Assembly (NCBI GenBank): GCA_023375675.1
Contig: JALQBC010000018.1
Coordinates: 682,001-746,000, forward strand
Direction: 5' to 3'
DNA: 64,000 bases
Origin: Cytospora piceicola
Lineage: Eukaryota > Ascomycota > Sordariomycetes > Diaporthales > Cytosporaceae
In this document: positions 21,757 to 32,767 of the stretch, piece by piece
Layout of the letters: every line of letters starts with the position of its first letter
Position numbering within the stretch: the stretch's first letter is position 1
Notes under the pieces: generated by a model
What the model was told of the DNA's origin: nothing
Database searches by the model: none
The model's input: the letters and a program-made list of their open reading frames with translations, nothing else
Position numbers and translations under genes: made by a program

Positions 21757-24472
21757 CGTATAAAGGTAATTAAAGGTTACTTCCGTTATACGCAGGTATT
21801 AAAGAAAAGGTTTACAGTTAAAAATATATAGTAATAGTACTATAAAAGAGCTATATAAAATCGGTATAAGCTTACTCGAGTATAAAAAGTTATATTAGCT
21901 ATTAAAGGCGTAATATTAAGTTAAAAAAGGTAAGCTATAATAACCTTTATAATAATAGAAAAACTAGAAAAAGCTTATATTATAGTAAATATACTAAATA
22001 ACCTTTTTAAATACGTTTATTTTTTATCGTTATATATACCGCCTAATTTCGTAATAATATCGCAATTACTTAAGCGGTAGCCGGTATTTTAACTATTATT
22101 TTAACTACTACTTTAACTACTACTTTAATTACGCCTTAATATTATAAGAACCTCGCTTACTAATTACCTATCTATTAGCTTTAAGATCGCTTATAAAATT
22201 ACAGGTATTAAAGTACTTTTTCTCGTTGTTTTAAGTAGTTATTTATAACTACGTAACTAACGCTAGTAAAGGCTATATAGGCTTTTATAGTAGGCTATTA
22301 TTACCTTTACCGGTAACGTTTTATAACTCTGTTTCTTTATTAGTTTTTAATAGTAAACTTAACTCTTTTTTTTTCTTTAAGTACGGCTTTATAAACTATT
22401 TAACTAACTTTATATTTAATAAACCGTTTTAATCGAACTAGGTATTTTCTTTTACCTATAAATCTTTTACGTTAATACCTTTATATACTATTACCCTCTT
22501 TAGTATTACTAACTATAATCTTTTAGCCGAAGCTTTAAAGTACTTATATAGCGAGTCTATAATAAACTCGTTCTTTAACGCTTTTAGGTTACTTTTTAAG
22601 CACGGTAACGACGATAATATTATAGCTACGGCCGGCTTTTTCGGTATAGCTAGTCGATATATAAAGGTAACTAACCCGGTTATAAAAAGAAAGAAAAGCG
22701 GCGGCAGTCTTTTATAACTACTAACTAAAGGTATTATAAAAGCCGGCGACGGTAATAGTATAAAAGCTAGTAAAGGTAGCTATGTTATATACTACCTTAG
22801 CTAACCGACGTATAGGTTAATCGTAAGGTTTATAGTAACTTTAATACTGTTATAAGTCTTTTTACCTTATCTAACTTTCTTCCGAGGCTATATAAGACTA
22901 ACGTTATCGCTATAAGCCTTACCTTTATTATTATTACTTTTAACTTCGGCCTTCTACTTTATAAAAAGCCCTGCCGGCAAGCTTTTAAAGCCGGCTTTTT
23001 CGGTCTTAATAGCCTTCGTTTAAATACGAAGATTTACATCGGATATATTTATATAAATATTATTACTTATAACGTAGTACTACTGTTATAGAGAATCGCC
23101 TTTATTATAATAACGCCTATTTACCTTATAACGTAAGCCGAAATTATATCGCTATAGTTCTATTAAGCGTTTATAAGTATCTTATTTAAGATTATTAAAC
23201 TAACCTTTTAATATAGAAAGTATTTTACTTATAGTTAACCTTTTTAATATAACTTTTAACGTTATAATACCTTTAACTACCTTCGTCGCCGCTATACTGT
23301 TTAACAGGCTAAATATAACGTATACTGTTAATAGTAAGCTAAATAACTCGATTATAAAACGCTTTAGTATTAACCTCGAAGTAAACGTAGTAGGCTTTTT
23401 TTAAAATATTATTACCTAATAAGTATACGTTATAATTAAATAGTATAGCTTATCTTTAACTAATAACGTACTTACGAAATCGACGCGGTTATATACGTCT
23501 TCCGGCTAATTTTTATTAGTTAACTTCGCTACCTTCGACTAATACGTTAAACTATCTTATAACTACTACCGCCTAACCTTTATAAAGATACCGTATAATA
23601 CTTATAATACCCTTTCGATATCGAATAACTTTATTAATACCTTTTCTTTTATACTTACGAGAAGATCTTACTATATAAAAAAGAGGTTTAGTATAAATAT
23701 TACTAAGTTAACCTTTACGTTACGCCTTTTTAATAATAGCTTCCGAATACTATAGCTTATAATCTTTACGATAAAGGTTAAAAATAGCTAGTTTAGTTAT
23801 CGAGGTAACGGTAGCGGTAAAGGCCGGCTGTTTATTACTACGACGTCGTTATTATTATTCTAGCTATTAAAAACCGTTTCGGAAAAAAACTAATCGTTAC
23901 CGTTACTTAAGCCTTTATTTTAGCTATCCCTATAACTATCCTTATAGCTATCCTCTATACTTAAGCCGCTTTAAAAATTACCCGAGGTTATAACTATTTC
24001 GTTTATATTTTCTGCGATATAGGCTATTACTATAGCGGTAGCCTTTATTTTATTACTAGCTATCTTTAACAATACCTTCGACTTTTTCCTTATAGCCTTC
24101 GGCTTAAACGTAGCCTTCTGTTTTACTATACGTTATATAATAGTAGTAGTATAACGCCTTTTAATTACTATTACTATTTTAGCTATAGGCTTTTTAATAT
24201 ACGGCGGTATCGTAATAGGTTCGTATAAGACTATAAGCGAGGTTAAATAATCGTCGGTAAATTAGATCGATTATCGCTATAACCGGGTTTTCCGTATAAA
24301 TAGTTTAGGCTATAGATAAAGGTTCTTTACTAACTTTACTATTAGCCTTTATCGAAATACCGAACAGGCTATAGATCTTACCGGCTAACGAAAATAACGT
24401 ATTCGTTATTTTATAAGATAGACTAAAAAAAATATCGTTATACGTTAGTATAGTATACGGTATAAGGTTACG

Positions 24473-24628
24473 ATAGCTTTATTTATAGCTAGACGGCGTT
24501 ATAGTAGTAGAGGCGGTTAAAATAATACTAAAATAGTAAGTTTCCGAGAATTATAGTAAAATTTAGTGTGGTATATAGAACTGACTTATCGGACAGGGGG
24601 GGGGTAATACGGTGCTCTAAAGAAACAG
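24473..24628 (-). repeat. Right terminal inverted repeat (156 bp)
   Basis: Reverse complement of 20587-20742 with transition-only differences. It contains a G9 run at about 24596-24604 matching the C run of the left arm. Confidence 0.85.
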
Positions 24629-25279
24629 CAGCTATGTTGAAGGTGGGTCCGCTCGAGAACACTACATGTAAGCTTTGAGGGCATAAATGTATGGTTCATT
24701 AAAACGAACCTCGCATCCGGGCCATCAGGATTTTCCGAGGCCAAGGCGACCATGATTTCAGGCTCGAGCCTCGAGCTCTGCGTCCGGGAGGACATCGGAG
24801 CATGGTGGTCACGCATTGTTAGGCGGTATTGCGGGCTTGACACCGCCGGAAAACCGGGTGCGTATGATCACACCGGATTTCCCATTTGCGTCATGGCTCG
24901 CAGGGCCGAGGCTTGCCATTTCGACGATACATTACGAACGATGTGTTTGAAGCTGCTGCCGGAATGGGTGTTGGCAGAAGGCGTTGAGTAGAGGAAAGAA
25001 AACTGGCATGAGGAATCGCGGGGTTTTGTAATTGTAGTTCGGAATAGCATGATCTGCATTCGAACTAACCACCGGAATGGTAATTCGGAGTGAGTTAGGA
25101 CAGGTACATTGATACCTCAAGGTAACTATCTACACAAGTAGTAATAGCTGCCCTTGGTCTCCTCCATCTAGCAAACATTGACTCCTGATTTTCCGTTTCA
25201 AGAAAGGCTTTCAGTCATCATGTCTGCACTCCGTATCGCAAAAACGATGTGCCCTTAATTATGCAAATCCGCTGCATCC

Positions 25280-25471
25280 ATGGATATCAGAACATGGCCA
25301 CATCACTGCACTAATCATCCGGAGAACTTGCCCGATTCCGTCGAGCACGATTCGTATGGAGTTGTGCTGGTCGACTGGGACGATGAAGATGACCCCGAAA
25401 ACCATCATGACTGGTCTACCCTGTGGAGGTCGGTCATTAACGGGGTTGGCGATGACGAGGAGTGTGGTTAG
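25280..25471 (+). pseudogene. Fragment resembling an MFS drug-transporter N-terminus
   Basis: A 63-codon frame contains VLVDWDDEDDPENHHDWST, close to the VDWDxxDDPENPxNWS signature that precedes helix 1 in many fungal MFS multidrug/polyamine transporters. The expected first transmembrane helix is missing; the frame ends in acidic residues and a stop. I see no continuation in other frames within 300 bp. It is best read as a truncated relic, though chance similarity is possible. Confidence 0.4.
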
Positions 25472-25696
25472 GGCCACCATTGCCTTGGCCGGCGGTCAAT
25501 TGAACATTGCCCTCGGCTATAGATAGGGAAACACCCTGCTGGATTCATCGCACCAGGCCTTATTTCTAACCAGTCCCTTGTGTAAGATACGGAGAGAGCC
25601 TGAGAACGGTTTGCCGCGTTGAAGGAGGTGGAGTTGAAGAGGGGGCTTAAGATGGACACAGGCGCAGTATCGAGGCTTCTGGCTGAACACAGACCC

Positions 25697-25736
25697 ACCC
25701 ACCCACCCACACACACACACACATATATACACACAT
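25697..25736 (+). repeat. CCCA / CA microsatellite
   Basis: Four CCCA-type units followed by (CA)n and a short TATA interruption, then CACACA. A simple-sequence repeat in non-coding DNA. Confidence 0.85.
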
Positions 25737-27043
25737 TGATACTAGTGTCTAGGTAAGGATGAATGTATAGGAAGTCAGTATCCAGACTTGGTCTCCACTC
25801 TATATACATATCTAGCAATAAGCTCTACCCTAGTAGCCAAATTTGAACCGAATTGCACATTACCTAAAGGACAGCAGAGCCAGCTTCTGTGTGTTTTTAA
25901 GTCCTGACCCTGCTACTTCAGATAGTTGACATTTGAGAGGAGGCTTCCTTTTCAAATTGGTTAACTAAGTTCGTATAAGATTCACTATACTATAAATCCG
26001 CTGATAGCATGCTGCACACGGGACTGGGCTTCAATGGAACCTCCACAACAGGGCAACTTCAACGGCCGAGTCGGAAACGCCATAACCAAGCACCAATTGC
26101 GTCCCGGTGATAATGCAAAATATTGGACCGGAGATGAGGCGTGTCCGTTCCCCGAGGAGGCTCGGAAGACATGTATGAAGCCGTTGTACAGCATCTGGAG
26201 TCGTTTCCCGATTCAGATTTGACGTGTGTCCAATCCAGTTTCTGAAAGACTTGATATCTAGCCGGCCTGAAAGTAGCGTTAAAAGATTATTGCACAATAA
26301 ATTGTGCTATGAGGTTAGTTTTTCCAGTTCTGAAGGAGAAAGCACTACTACCTTATTAGAATGGCAACCTTGGAACGTGCCAGACCTAATATTTGACCAC
26401 GCAAGTGCGTAAAAGTCTAGTACTTCTAAGGATTTGGTTTGCGAACAGAGCTTTGTACCGCTATTGATTATATGCTTGCATAGGCTATATCACTCGGGGT
26501 TAATTATGACTTCAAGACAAATAGAAAGCCGGACATCATACTGCTGATGAGAATGGAACGAGATAGTTCACGGGCACCGAGGTGGGCTATTTCATCTCCG
26601 GTTCTTCCAAGTGAAAAGTTTGATGTTGGCTGCATTTTCAAATATTACCTCAGGAGGAGGAATGCCTGCAAGGAGAACTCTGGTACATATGGAAGAGAGA
26701 TGTATGAGTCTAGGAATCACCCGCAGGTGGGCAATGGACCCGATTACCCACCCGGGGGCATTTACCCGCATCCAGTTACCCCGTTACCTACTTAAGTAGT
26801 TACAAATGTACCCACGGACACTTACAGGTGGATACTTCCTGGGCCGAGAAATATACCCTGAACCTGAATATGTGATTCTAGGTAACGAGTTGTATTTGAA
26901 CTATTCTCTTTTCTAGTCGCTGGGAACCTGTGGCTTCAATGTTGATCAATCAAACCAGCCATTCACGCGATATGTTTCACCCACCGACCGCGTTAACCTC
27001 AGAACCTGCAATGACTACATGCGTAATTCCAGAATCGAGAGTT

Positions 27044-28925
27044 TTACCATTGATATCGAAACTTCACCCAATCTTCTTTGTCGGTCCGATCCATGAACTC
27101 CTCGTTGTGTATAGTTCGAGCGGCTATATCCTGAGACCCTAATTGTGCGGAATCTCTGTCACGACGGCGATTTTCCAAGAGATAGTATATGCTGGATCCA
27201 GTCAGCCTTTTAAAGAAACAACTATAACCATCAAAAAAGTAGGGTTCACCTGAGCAAGACTGTCAATGCCTGACAAAGACTGATAGCGACCAACATGCCC
27301 CGCGTGCCTGTCTGGTAGCGAGGCGCCTCCGTGGCCCGGAATAGCTGCGGTGACACTATGTTGCCGATACAAAAGACCACAAATGACATACCGGTGCTCG
27401 TCAACCTTTTTGAAGAGCCAGCGACGTTGCTACTGATGAGACTGAGCATGATGGCATAACTGGCTGGAATACAGAGCACCATCCATACACTGGCCACTCG
27501 AGCCCAGCGAGTCGAGAGATCGAGCTGATCCAGGAGAACAATTCCTACCATTGTCGGACATGCAACAAAGAACATGATAATTGTTCGCCCATTCTTGGTA
27601 CGGCTTGACAAGACACCAGCGACGATCATTGCCGCAATTTCGACGCCACCGACGGGCAAGGTGAGTAGAGTTGTCTGGAGGCCAGTGAACCCCATGTCCT
27701 GGATGATAAGGGGAAGGAAAGAGCCGGCAACTTGAGAGAGTTTGATATCAGAAATTGCCAGTCAAGGGTACCTAGGTAGTTCTAGTGTGCGTGACTGGTG
27801 TTCGGTGCTATCCAACCAAGCCCGACGCATGTGGCAGGGAGCAATAAATAAACCAAGAAAACACGTACTATTGGTTATGTTGCTGATGCCAGACCACAGC
27901 GCGATAATAATACATTGAGGGTCGGTCAACGCCTCCAGGACCTGGGCAGGCTTGAACTCAGTCGATTTCAAACCGGTCCGATTGGCTCGCAGACGGTCCA
28001 CAGCAATGAGCCGCTCCCTGGCGTTAAGGAAACGGGCCCTGCTCGGGTCCGCTGGAAGAAAAAACCAGACAACAGCTGACCAGACGGCAGTCAAGCCTCC
28101 ACACACGAGGAAAATCAGCTGCCAGACCTTGACTGTTGTGTGAGCGTTGCCGAAGCCGTACGACATCAGCCCGCCCACGATAGCAGAGAAGCCAACGAAA
28201 CCATACCACGTCCTGTACAGCCCAACGGCTTGTTAGCTGCCCGGCCCATGGAATGGAGTAAACCCATAATCTTGTACTCACGTCACTCGAAGTCCCTGTT
28301 CGTCGTTCTTGTAATACATCGACATTAGGGCCACCCAACACGGTCCGATGGACGCCTCAAACACCCCCATCAAAAAGCGCAATACCATCAGGCCGGTGAA
28401 GGTCTTTGCCACAGCACATAGCATCACCATAACTCCCCAGAGGAAGATATTGGTCGCGGCGTAGCGCCCGATATGGCATTTGGCGATGAGATATACGGCC
28501 GGTGGTTCGGCTACTAGGTAGCCAAAATAGAAGATGCTTGAAGTCCACGAATACTGTTGTCCGACAAGCTGAAGATCGTCTATCATACCGTAGACGGCCG
28601 CGTAGGAAAGAGTGACCTTGTCAAGATATTGCAAGGCAAAAGTGATACATAACTGCCAAGATGTCAGGACATGGGTCAGGTTCGAAAGAAGAACAAACGG
28701 ATAGATTGCATGGATTGAAATGGAGACCAAAATGTTTACAATTGGTAGAATAAAGCAATCCGTCTTCGATTTCACCCGCCGGTCTTCATCAGCTGTGTAC
28801 TCAACTCCTCCTGATTGCACCACCAGCTTGAGACCCACATCCGCGTCTCCGCCCATTGGCTTTGTGTGGACGATGTCCACGTCCTCGACAGGCACCGGCA
28901 GGGTGTCCATTCCCGAGATGTCCAT
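27044..28925 (-). CDS. MFS permease, Dal5-like (anion:cation symporter family)
   Basis: Five exons on the minus strand: 28925-28740, 28652-28282, 28212-27869, 27730-27250 and 27191-27044, in frame, 509 residues. Helix 1 is spliced together as LCITFALQYLDKVTLSYAAVYGM. Further family marks are GVFEASIGPCWVALMSMYY and GLRVTTWYGFVGFSAIVGGL. The last exon encodes the typical cytosolic tail NRRRDRD...EFMDRTDKEDWVKFRYQW. This is a plasma-membrane transporter of organic anions or similar nutrients; the substrate is unknown. It stands head to head with the carboxylesterase at 29424 (498 bp between start codons), which suggests shared control. The fourth-exon junction uses a 138-nt intron containing an ACCTAGGT palindrome, longer than the others, so that junction is the least certain. 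Confidence 0.9.
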
Positions 28926-29423
28926 CAGAGTAGGGTCGTTAGCAGTAAAAGTGCAATCGATGATGGTACGGAAATTTTTGAGAAAGACAATATTGATGAA
29001 ATGAGTGCTCTTCAGTAATTACGCAGACACGCCACCTCCACCACCATGTAGATTATTAGCAGTTCTCTCAATGGTCCAGAAGCTTGTACCCCTGGCTCAA
29101 AAGGTCGTCCAATGTAAGGTTACTTTGTACTTGAGTACTTGAAGATATTCGTATCTATTTGCCTGCTTATGATTACCTGGTTACTTACCTACCTATGTAG
29201 GTAATAAGTATTCGGTATACCTAATGAGGTAGGTAGTATTTACCTGCATGCAGAATCCGAGCGACAGGTTCACCCACGAGCAAGATCATCCAGTCTAATG
29301 CTCATTAGATAGATATATAGTCCCTGCGTGTGATACCATACCACAGAAATTTGGTCGAAATGCGACCAAAGGTAGCTGCAACTCTTCTGAGTAATTTCGG
29401 TCCTTATATATCATCTGTTCCCA
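28926..29423. promoter_or_regulatory. Shared divergent promoter region, MFS / carboxylesterase
   Basis: 498 bp between two oppositely directed start codons. It contains nested direct and inverted repeats of ACCTACCT / AGGTAGGT around 29190-29245. Regulation itself is inferred from layout only. Confidence 0.5.
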
Positions 29424-31367
29424 ATGGCAGACGCCGGTTCAGCAAAGTGGTCAACTGCAATATTGCGAATTCCGGAGCTCGGCACAATCAAGGGCCTTTG
29501 CTCCAACGGCAAGACTACGCAGTTTTTTGGAATCCCGTACGCAACAGTTCCTGGAAGATTTCGTCGGCCGCAGCCGATTCAAACTCCATGGCCAAAGGAC
29601 GCCTGCTGGGATGGGACCAAACTTGGGTACGTCCGTTCTTTTGGCTCACATTCTTTTTGACGAAGACGCCCAATATATTGTCCGGCCTCAAATATCCCGG
29701 TAATCACATATAATTACGTGTCAAGCTCATCCGATCCTCACAGACCATACTGCCCACAGCCCCCACGCGACTACTATCCAATTCCAGTGCCCCAACGACC
29801 ATGGGTGCTGCGGGACCCCATCGCGTCCGAGAAGGATTGCCTGAATCTGAATATCAGCATTCCATTCCACCCAGAGTCACCGAATAGCGCACAACGGCCC
29901 CTACCTGTGCTGGTCTTCCTCCACGGCGGCGCCTTCACCTACGGCACCTCCTCCTCGCCGCTGTATGATGGTCGAGTGCTAGTTGACATCTCACGCGATG
30001 ATGAGGACACACCGACCATAATAGTCACAATGAACTATCGACTAGGGCTGTTCGGATTTCTTGCCAGCGAGGAGATACGGTCGTACAACCGAGCCCATGG
30101 GGAGGAAGGGGTGGGGAACTATGGCTTATGGGACCAGGTGGAGGGTCTTCGGTGGATTCATCAACATATCGGAGGTTTTGGAGGCGATCCAACGCGGGTG
30201 ACTCTAGCAGGTCAGAGTGCAGGCTCTGGTGAGTGAAGACAGACAACGCATATCAATCTAACGAGACATGACCGGTTCTCCCGTTGGGAGTTGGCACATG
30301 CTGACACTTCAACAGTCTCAGTTAACCTACACCTCCTGCGAGACGAGCCTCTGTTCTCTCGAGCAATCCTACAGTCTGGACTGGTCCCACTTTGTGGGAT
30401 TATGACAGTTGACCAGTATCAAGTGATCTACGACAAAACATTGAAAGTGTTGGGCATTTCGGATTCTCTCTCCAGCAAGGATCGACTGAACCGCCTTCTA
30501 GACACACACGAGGATGCCATCTCCGCAAGTATGGTTGATGTCTTCATGATTCCAGTAGTCACACTGGCTCCGTGCGACGATCACGTTCTGATCCCCAGGC
30601 CAATGCCAACATACAGCGACTTCAACAACTTCAGCGTTCCGGCCTGGTGCCACGAGATCATGATTGGCGATGCGAGACACGAATGCATAATTTGGAACAA
30701 AGCCTATCGGAATTTGACAGCGCCTGAGTTGGTCTCACGTTGTAAGGATATAGTTGGCTCCGACACAGCGCGAATTATCCTCCGTCTATACGAAATTACC
30801 CCGGACCTTTCGCCTGTGGACACCTTTTACGCTATCGAGAAGCTTTGTACGGATGGCATGTATCTTTCAATGAATTACGACGCGATGCGCGCCTATCCAG
30901 ACTGCTTTGCATACCACTTCGACGAGCCGTCACCTTACGATACCGACTGGATAGGCATGGCCCACCACAGCTTAGAAAATACCTTCATCTGGTCAACCCT
31001 TCGGTCGACGTTGCCGGTAGCTCAGCAAGCACAGTCTCGGCGTATGGCAGCCCTTTGGCTCCGGTTTACGGGTGGCGAGGAGCCGTGGCCGCGATTTGGT
31101 ATCAATCAACGGCTGATGTTCTTCGGACCGAATGGGGTGGCTGAAGTGAAACGGGCTGAGCAGGACCCGATACGTGGGTACGCACGGTGGGAGGCGATTC
31201 GGAAGGAGGGGTTGCTTGATGAATTCGGTCGTCTTTCCGATGAACTCTGCATCCTCCGGAAAGAGATTCTCGACCCAGAGGTGGAACCAGAGGCTGTGGA
31301 GGTCATGCCATTGCGAGAGGGAGTCAAAGGCAGAAAGTTTTGTCCAGATGGCCAGCCTGGCCAATGA
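29424..31367 (+). CDS. Type-B carboxylesterase
   Basis: Three exons, 29424-29626, 29726-30228 and 30316-31367, give 585 residues of the alpha/beta-hydrolase fold. The oxyanion-hole strand is VLVFLHGGAFTYG, the block NYGLWDQVEGLRWIHQHIGGFGGDP is the family's second signature, and the nucleophile elbow GQSAGS (Ser232) is restored by the second splice (GS|VSVNLHLL). A histidine in AHHSLENTFIW fits the C-terminal catalytic His. The enzyme hydrolyses carboxylic esters. There is no signal peptide (start MADAGSAKWSTAI), so a cytosolic enzyme is likely. It is divergent to an organic-anion-type permease, consistent with uptake of a compound that is then hydrolysed; this is inference. Confidence 0.9.
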
Positions 31368-31475
31368 AAATTTGCGAAGACAATCATGGATATATTGACC
31401 AAGCTAGTGAAAGTGAGTATGGTCTCGGGCATTGGAATGACATCGTTATAACATAAGTGTACCAAAGCTTTTCAT

Positions 31476-31853
31476 CTACTCAGCCAGAGCAGCTAAAATC
31501 CTCTTATTTGCATACATCCCAAACTCCAGATGCAACGAAAGTTCCGGTTTGCACTCCAAGCCAACTGGAAAAGGTGTAACTTGTGGACACCCTGGGGAAA
31601 CTACCTCACCGGAGTCCTGGAGAGCTTCGATGCGGGTTCTGTTACCTCCCAATAAGAAAAACGGCCCTCCCTCGATATGCTGGCAATGTACTGTGCTTCT
31701 GATATCTGCTACTTGAGATGCCCGGAACGCCATCTCCACCGACAGTGGCACGCTTTGCACATTGACCTGGCTTGCTAAATGCATAGCAGATATGTAATCG
31801 GCTTCATCAACATAGTCTACGACGTTTGGACACAGCCGCGTGGTTGGCTGCAC
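31476..31853 (-). CDS. Unrecognised 125-codon ORF, possible gene fragment
   Basis: The frame reads smoothly (YVDEADYISAMHLASQVNVQSVPLSV, then EVVSPGCPQVTPFPVGLE) and does not look like a shadow of another gene. Just upstream, in another frame, an ATG opens SYPDYWNLRYNLTKFGALLG, followed by sequence that would join it only with a frameshift or an intron too short to be normal. It may be a decayed or mis-bounded small gene. I recognise no family and assign no function. Confidence 0.3.
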   Translation of the reverse strand: MQPTTRLCPNVVDYVDEADYISAMHLASQVNVQSVPLSVEMAFRASQVADIRSTVHCQHIEGGPFFLLGGNRTRIEALQDSGEVVSPGCPQVTPFPVGLECKPELSLHLEFGMYANKRILAALAE

Positions 31854-32395
31854 CGCAGCCCCGTCTACCCTAGGGTATTCATCTTACCAACCAGACCAAG
31901 CAGGGCCCCGAACTTTGTGAGGTTATATCGAAGATTCCAGTAATCTGGATAACTCATAATATCAGGCCTGCAAGGTCACCTGACTGCCGTCAGGTCGACT
32001 TACCTAAAATAACTATATATAGGGGCCTTCCCTCCTTCAGGCTCACCACCTTAGCTATTACCTCTAATATTGAGGACTTACCACCATTTGCCTATTGTTT
32101 CTATAGTTCCCTCATCCCTCACCATCTTATATATCGTGACCTTCATACAAACTTCAGTCTCACTTTGTCGATATTACATAAATACGCTGGACAATCCTCG
32201 GCGTGGCAAGGTGGCTATGAGATCAACTGCGGATCTGGATACACTTGGTTCAGAGGTATGCAAATGTGTCATGGGCGTGTTAACATCTGGCGAACTCGGG
32301 AGCAAGTTCCCAACCATAACGGCCCGCCGAGAAGGGAGGACAGTCGAAGGGAGAATTTGTCCTGAAAGGTAGTGGTAATGACGAAATACATGAAT

Positions 32396-32425
32396 GCTAC
32401 CTAGGTACTTAAGTACTTAGGTAGC
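32396..32425. repeat. 30-bp near-perfect palindrome of the ACCTAGGT class
   Basis: Two 15-nt arms that differ from a perfect inverted repeat at one pair, centred on CTTAAG and built from ACCTAGGT/ACTTAGGT. Related copies are scattered through the intergenic DNA of this window. Confidence 0.8.
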
Positions 32426-32767
32426 TGGCTGAGAAAAAGCAACAACACTTGCATGACTAAGATGATCCTGTTGGAGAATCATTGGTTGGATTTCCCCTCC
32501 TTTCACGCTCGCGTAATCAGCTCAAGAGTAGAGGTGTAAGGTGATGAGGTTCTCCTGGACTCAATCATGGTTTGCATTGCATTTCCCGACGTGTTTTCCT
32601 CAAAGAATAAACAGGCTTCCGTCGCCGCCTGAGCACATGCAGGCAGCCGCTGAACAGCCGATGCTCCGCCCCATTTGACCTGCTTGCCTGACGCCCCACA
32701 ACTGGCACAGTGGCCTTTGAATTCACTATATAATTAGTACCAACGAGCATCTCATCCTTACGGAGAC

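Larger units (their letters stand above)
20587..24628 (+). mobile_element. RIP-mutated Tc1/mariner-like DNA transposon, 4.04 kb
   Basis: The element is bounded by 156-bp terminal inverted repeats at 20587-20742 and 24473-24628; the outermost bases read CTGTTTCTTTAGAGCACCGT in both. Every difference I see between the two arms is a transition. The interior is very rich in TA and almost without CA or TG while CG is kept, the classical RIP outcome of C to T change in CpA on both strands. A dead DDE transposase lies in the left half (listed separately). The right half, about 21.8-24.4 kb, has no recognisable protein. The dinucleotide CA flanks both ends (20585-20586 and 24629-24630); a TA duplication, usual for mariner elements, is not seen. 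Composition returns to normal right after 24628, supporting that boundary. Confidence 0.85.
24629..27043. other. Gene-poor region with gene debris and a CA microsatellite
   Basis: About 2.4 kb between the transposon and the MFS gene. It has many short frames on both strands with no intact gene. A fragment like an MFS N-terminus lies at 25280-25471 and a microsatellite at 25697-25736 (both listed). The rest I do not recognise. Confidence 0.5.
31368..32767. other. Intergenic region with one doubtful ORF and a strong palindrome
   Basis: 1.4 kb between the esterase and the TDP2-like gene. It contains the minus-strand frame listed at 31476-31853 and a 30-bp near-perfect palindrome at 32396-32425. 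Nothing else is recognised. Confidence 0.5.

Noticed and set aside
20587..24628. LTR retrotransposon or Starship-type element
   Set aside because: The terminal repeats are inverted, not direct, and the recognisable protein is a DDE transposase; no reverse transcriptase, integrase or DUF3435 tyrosine recombinase motif was seen.
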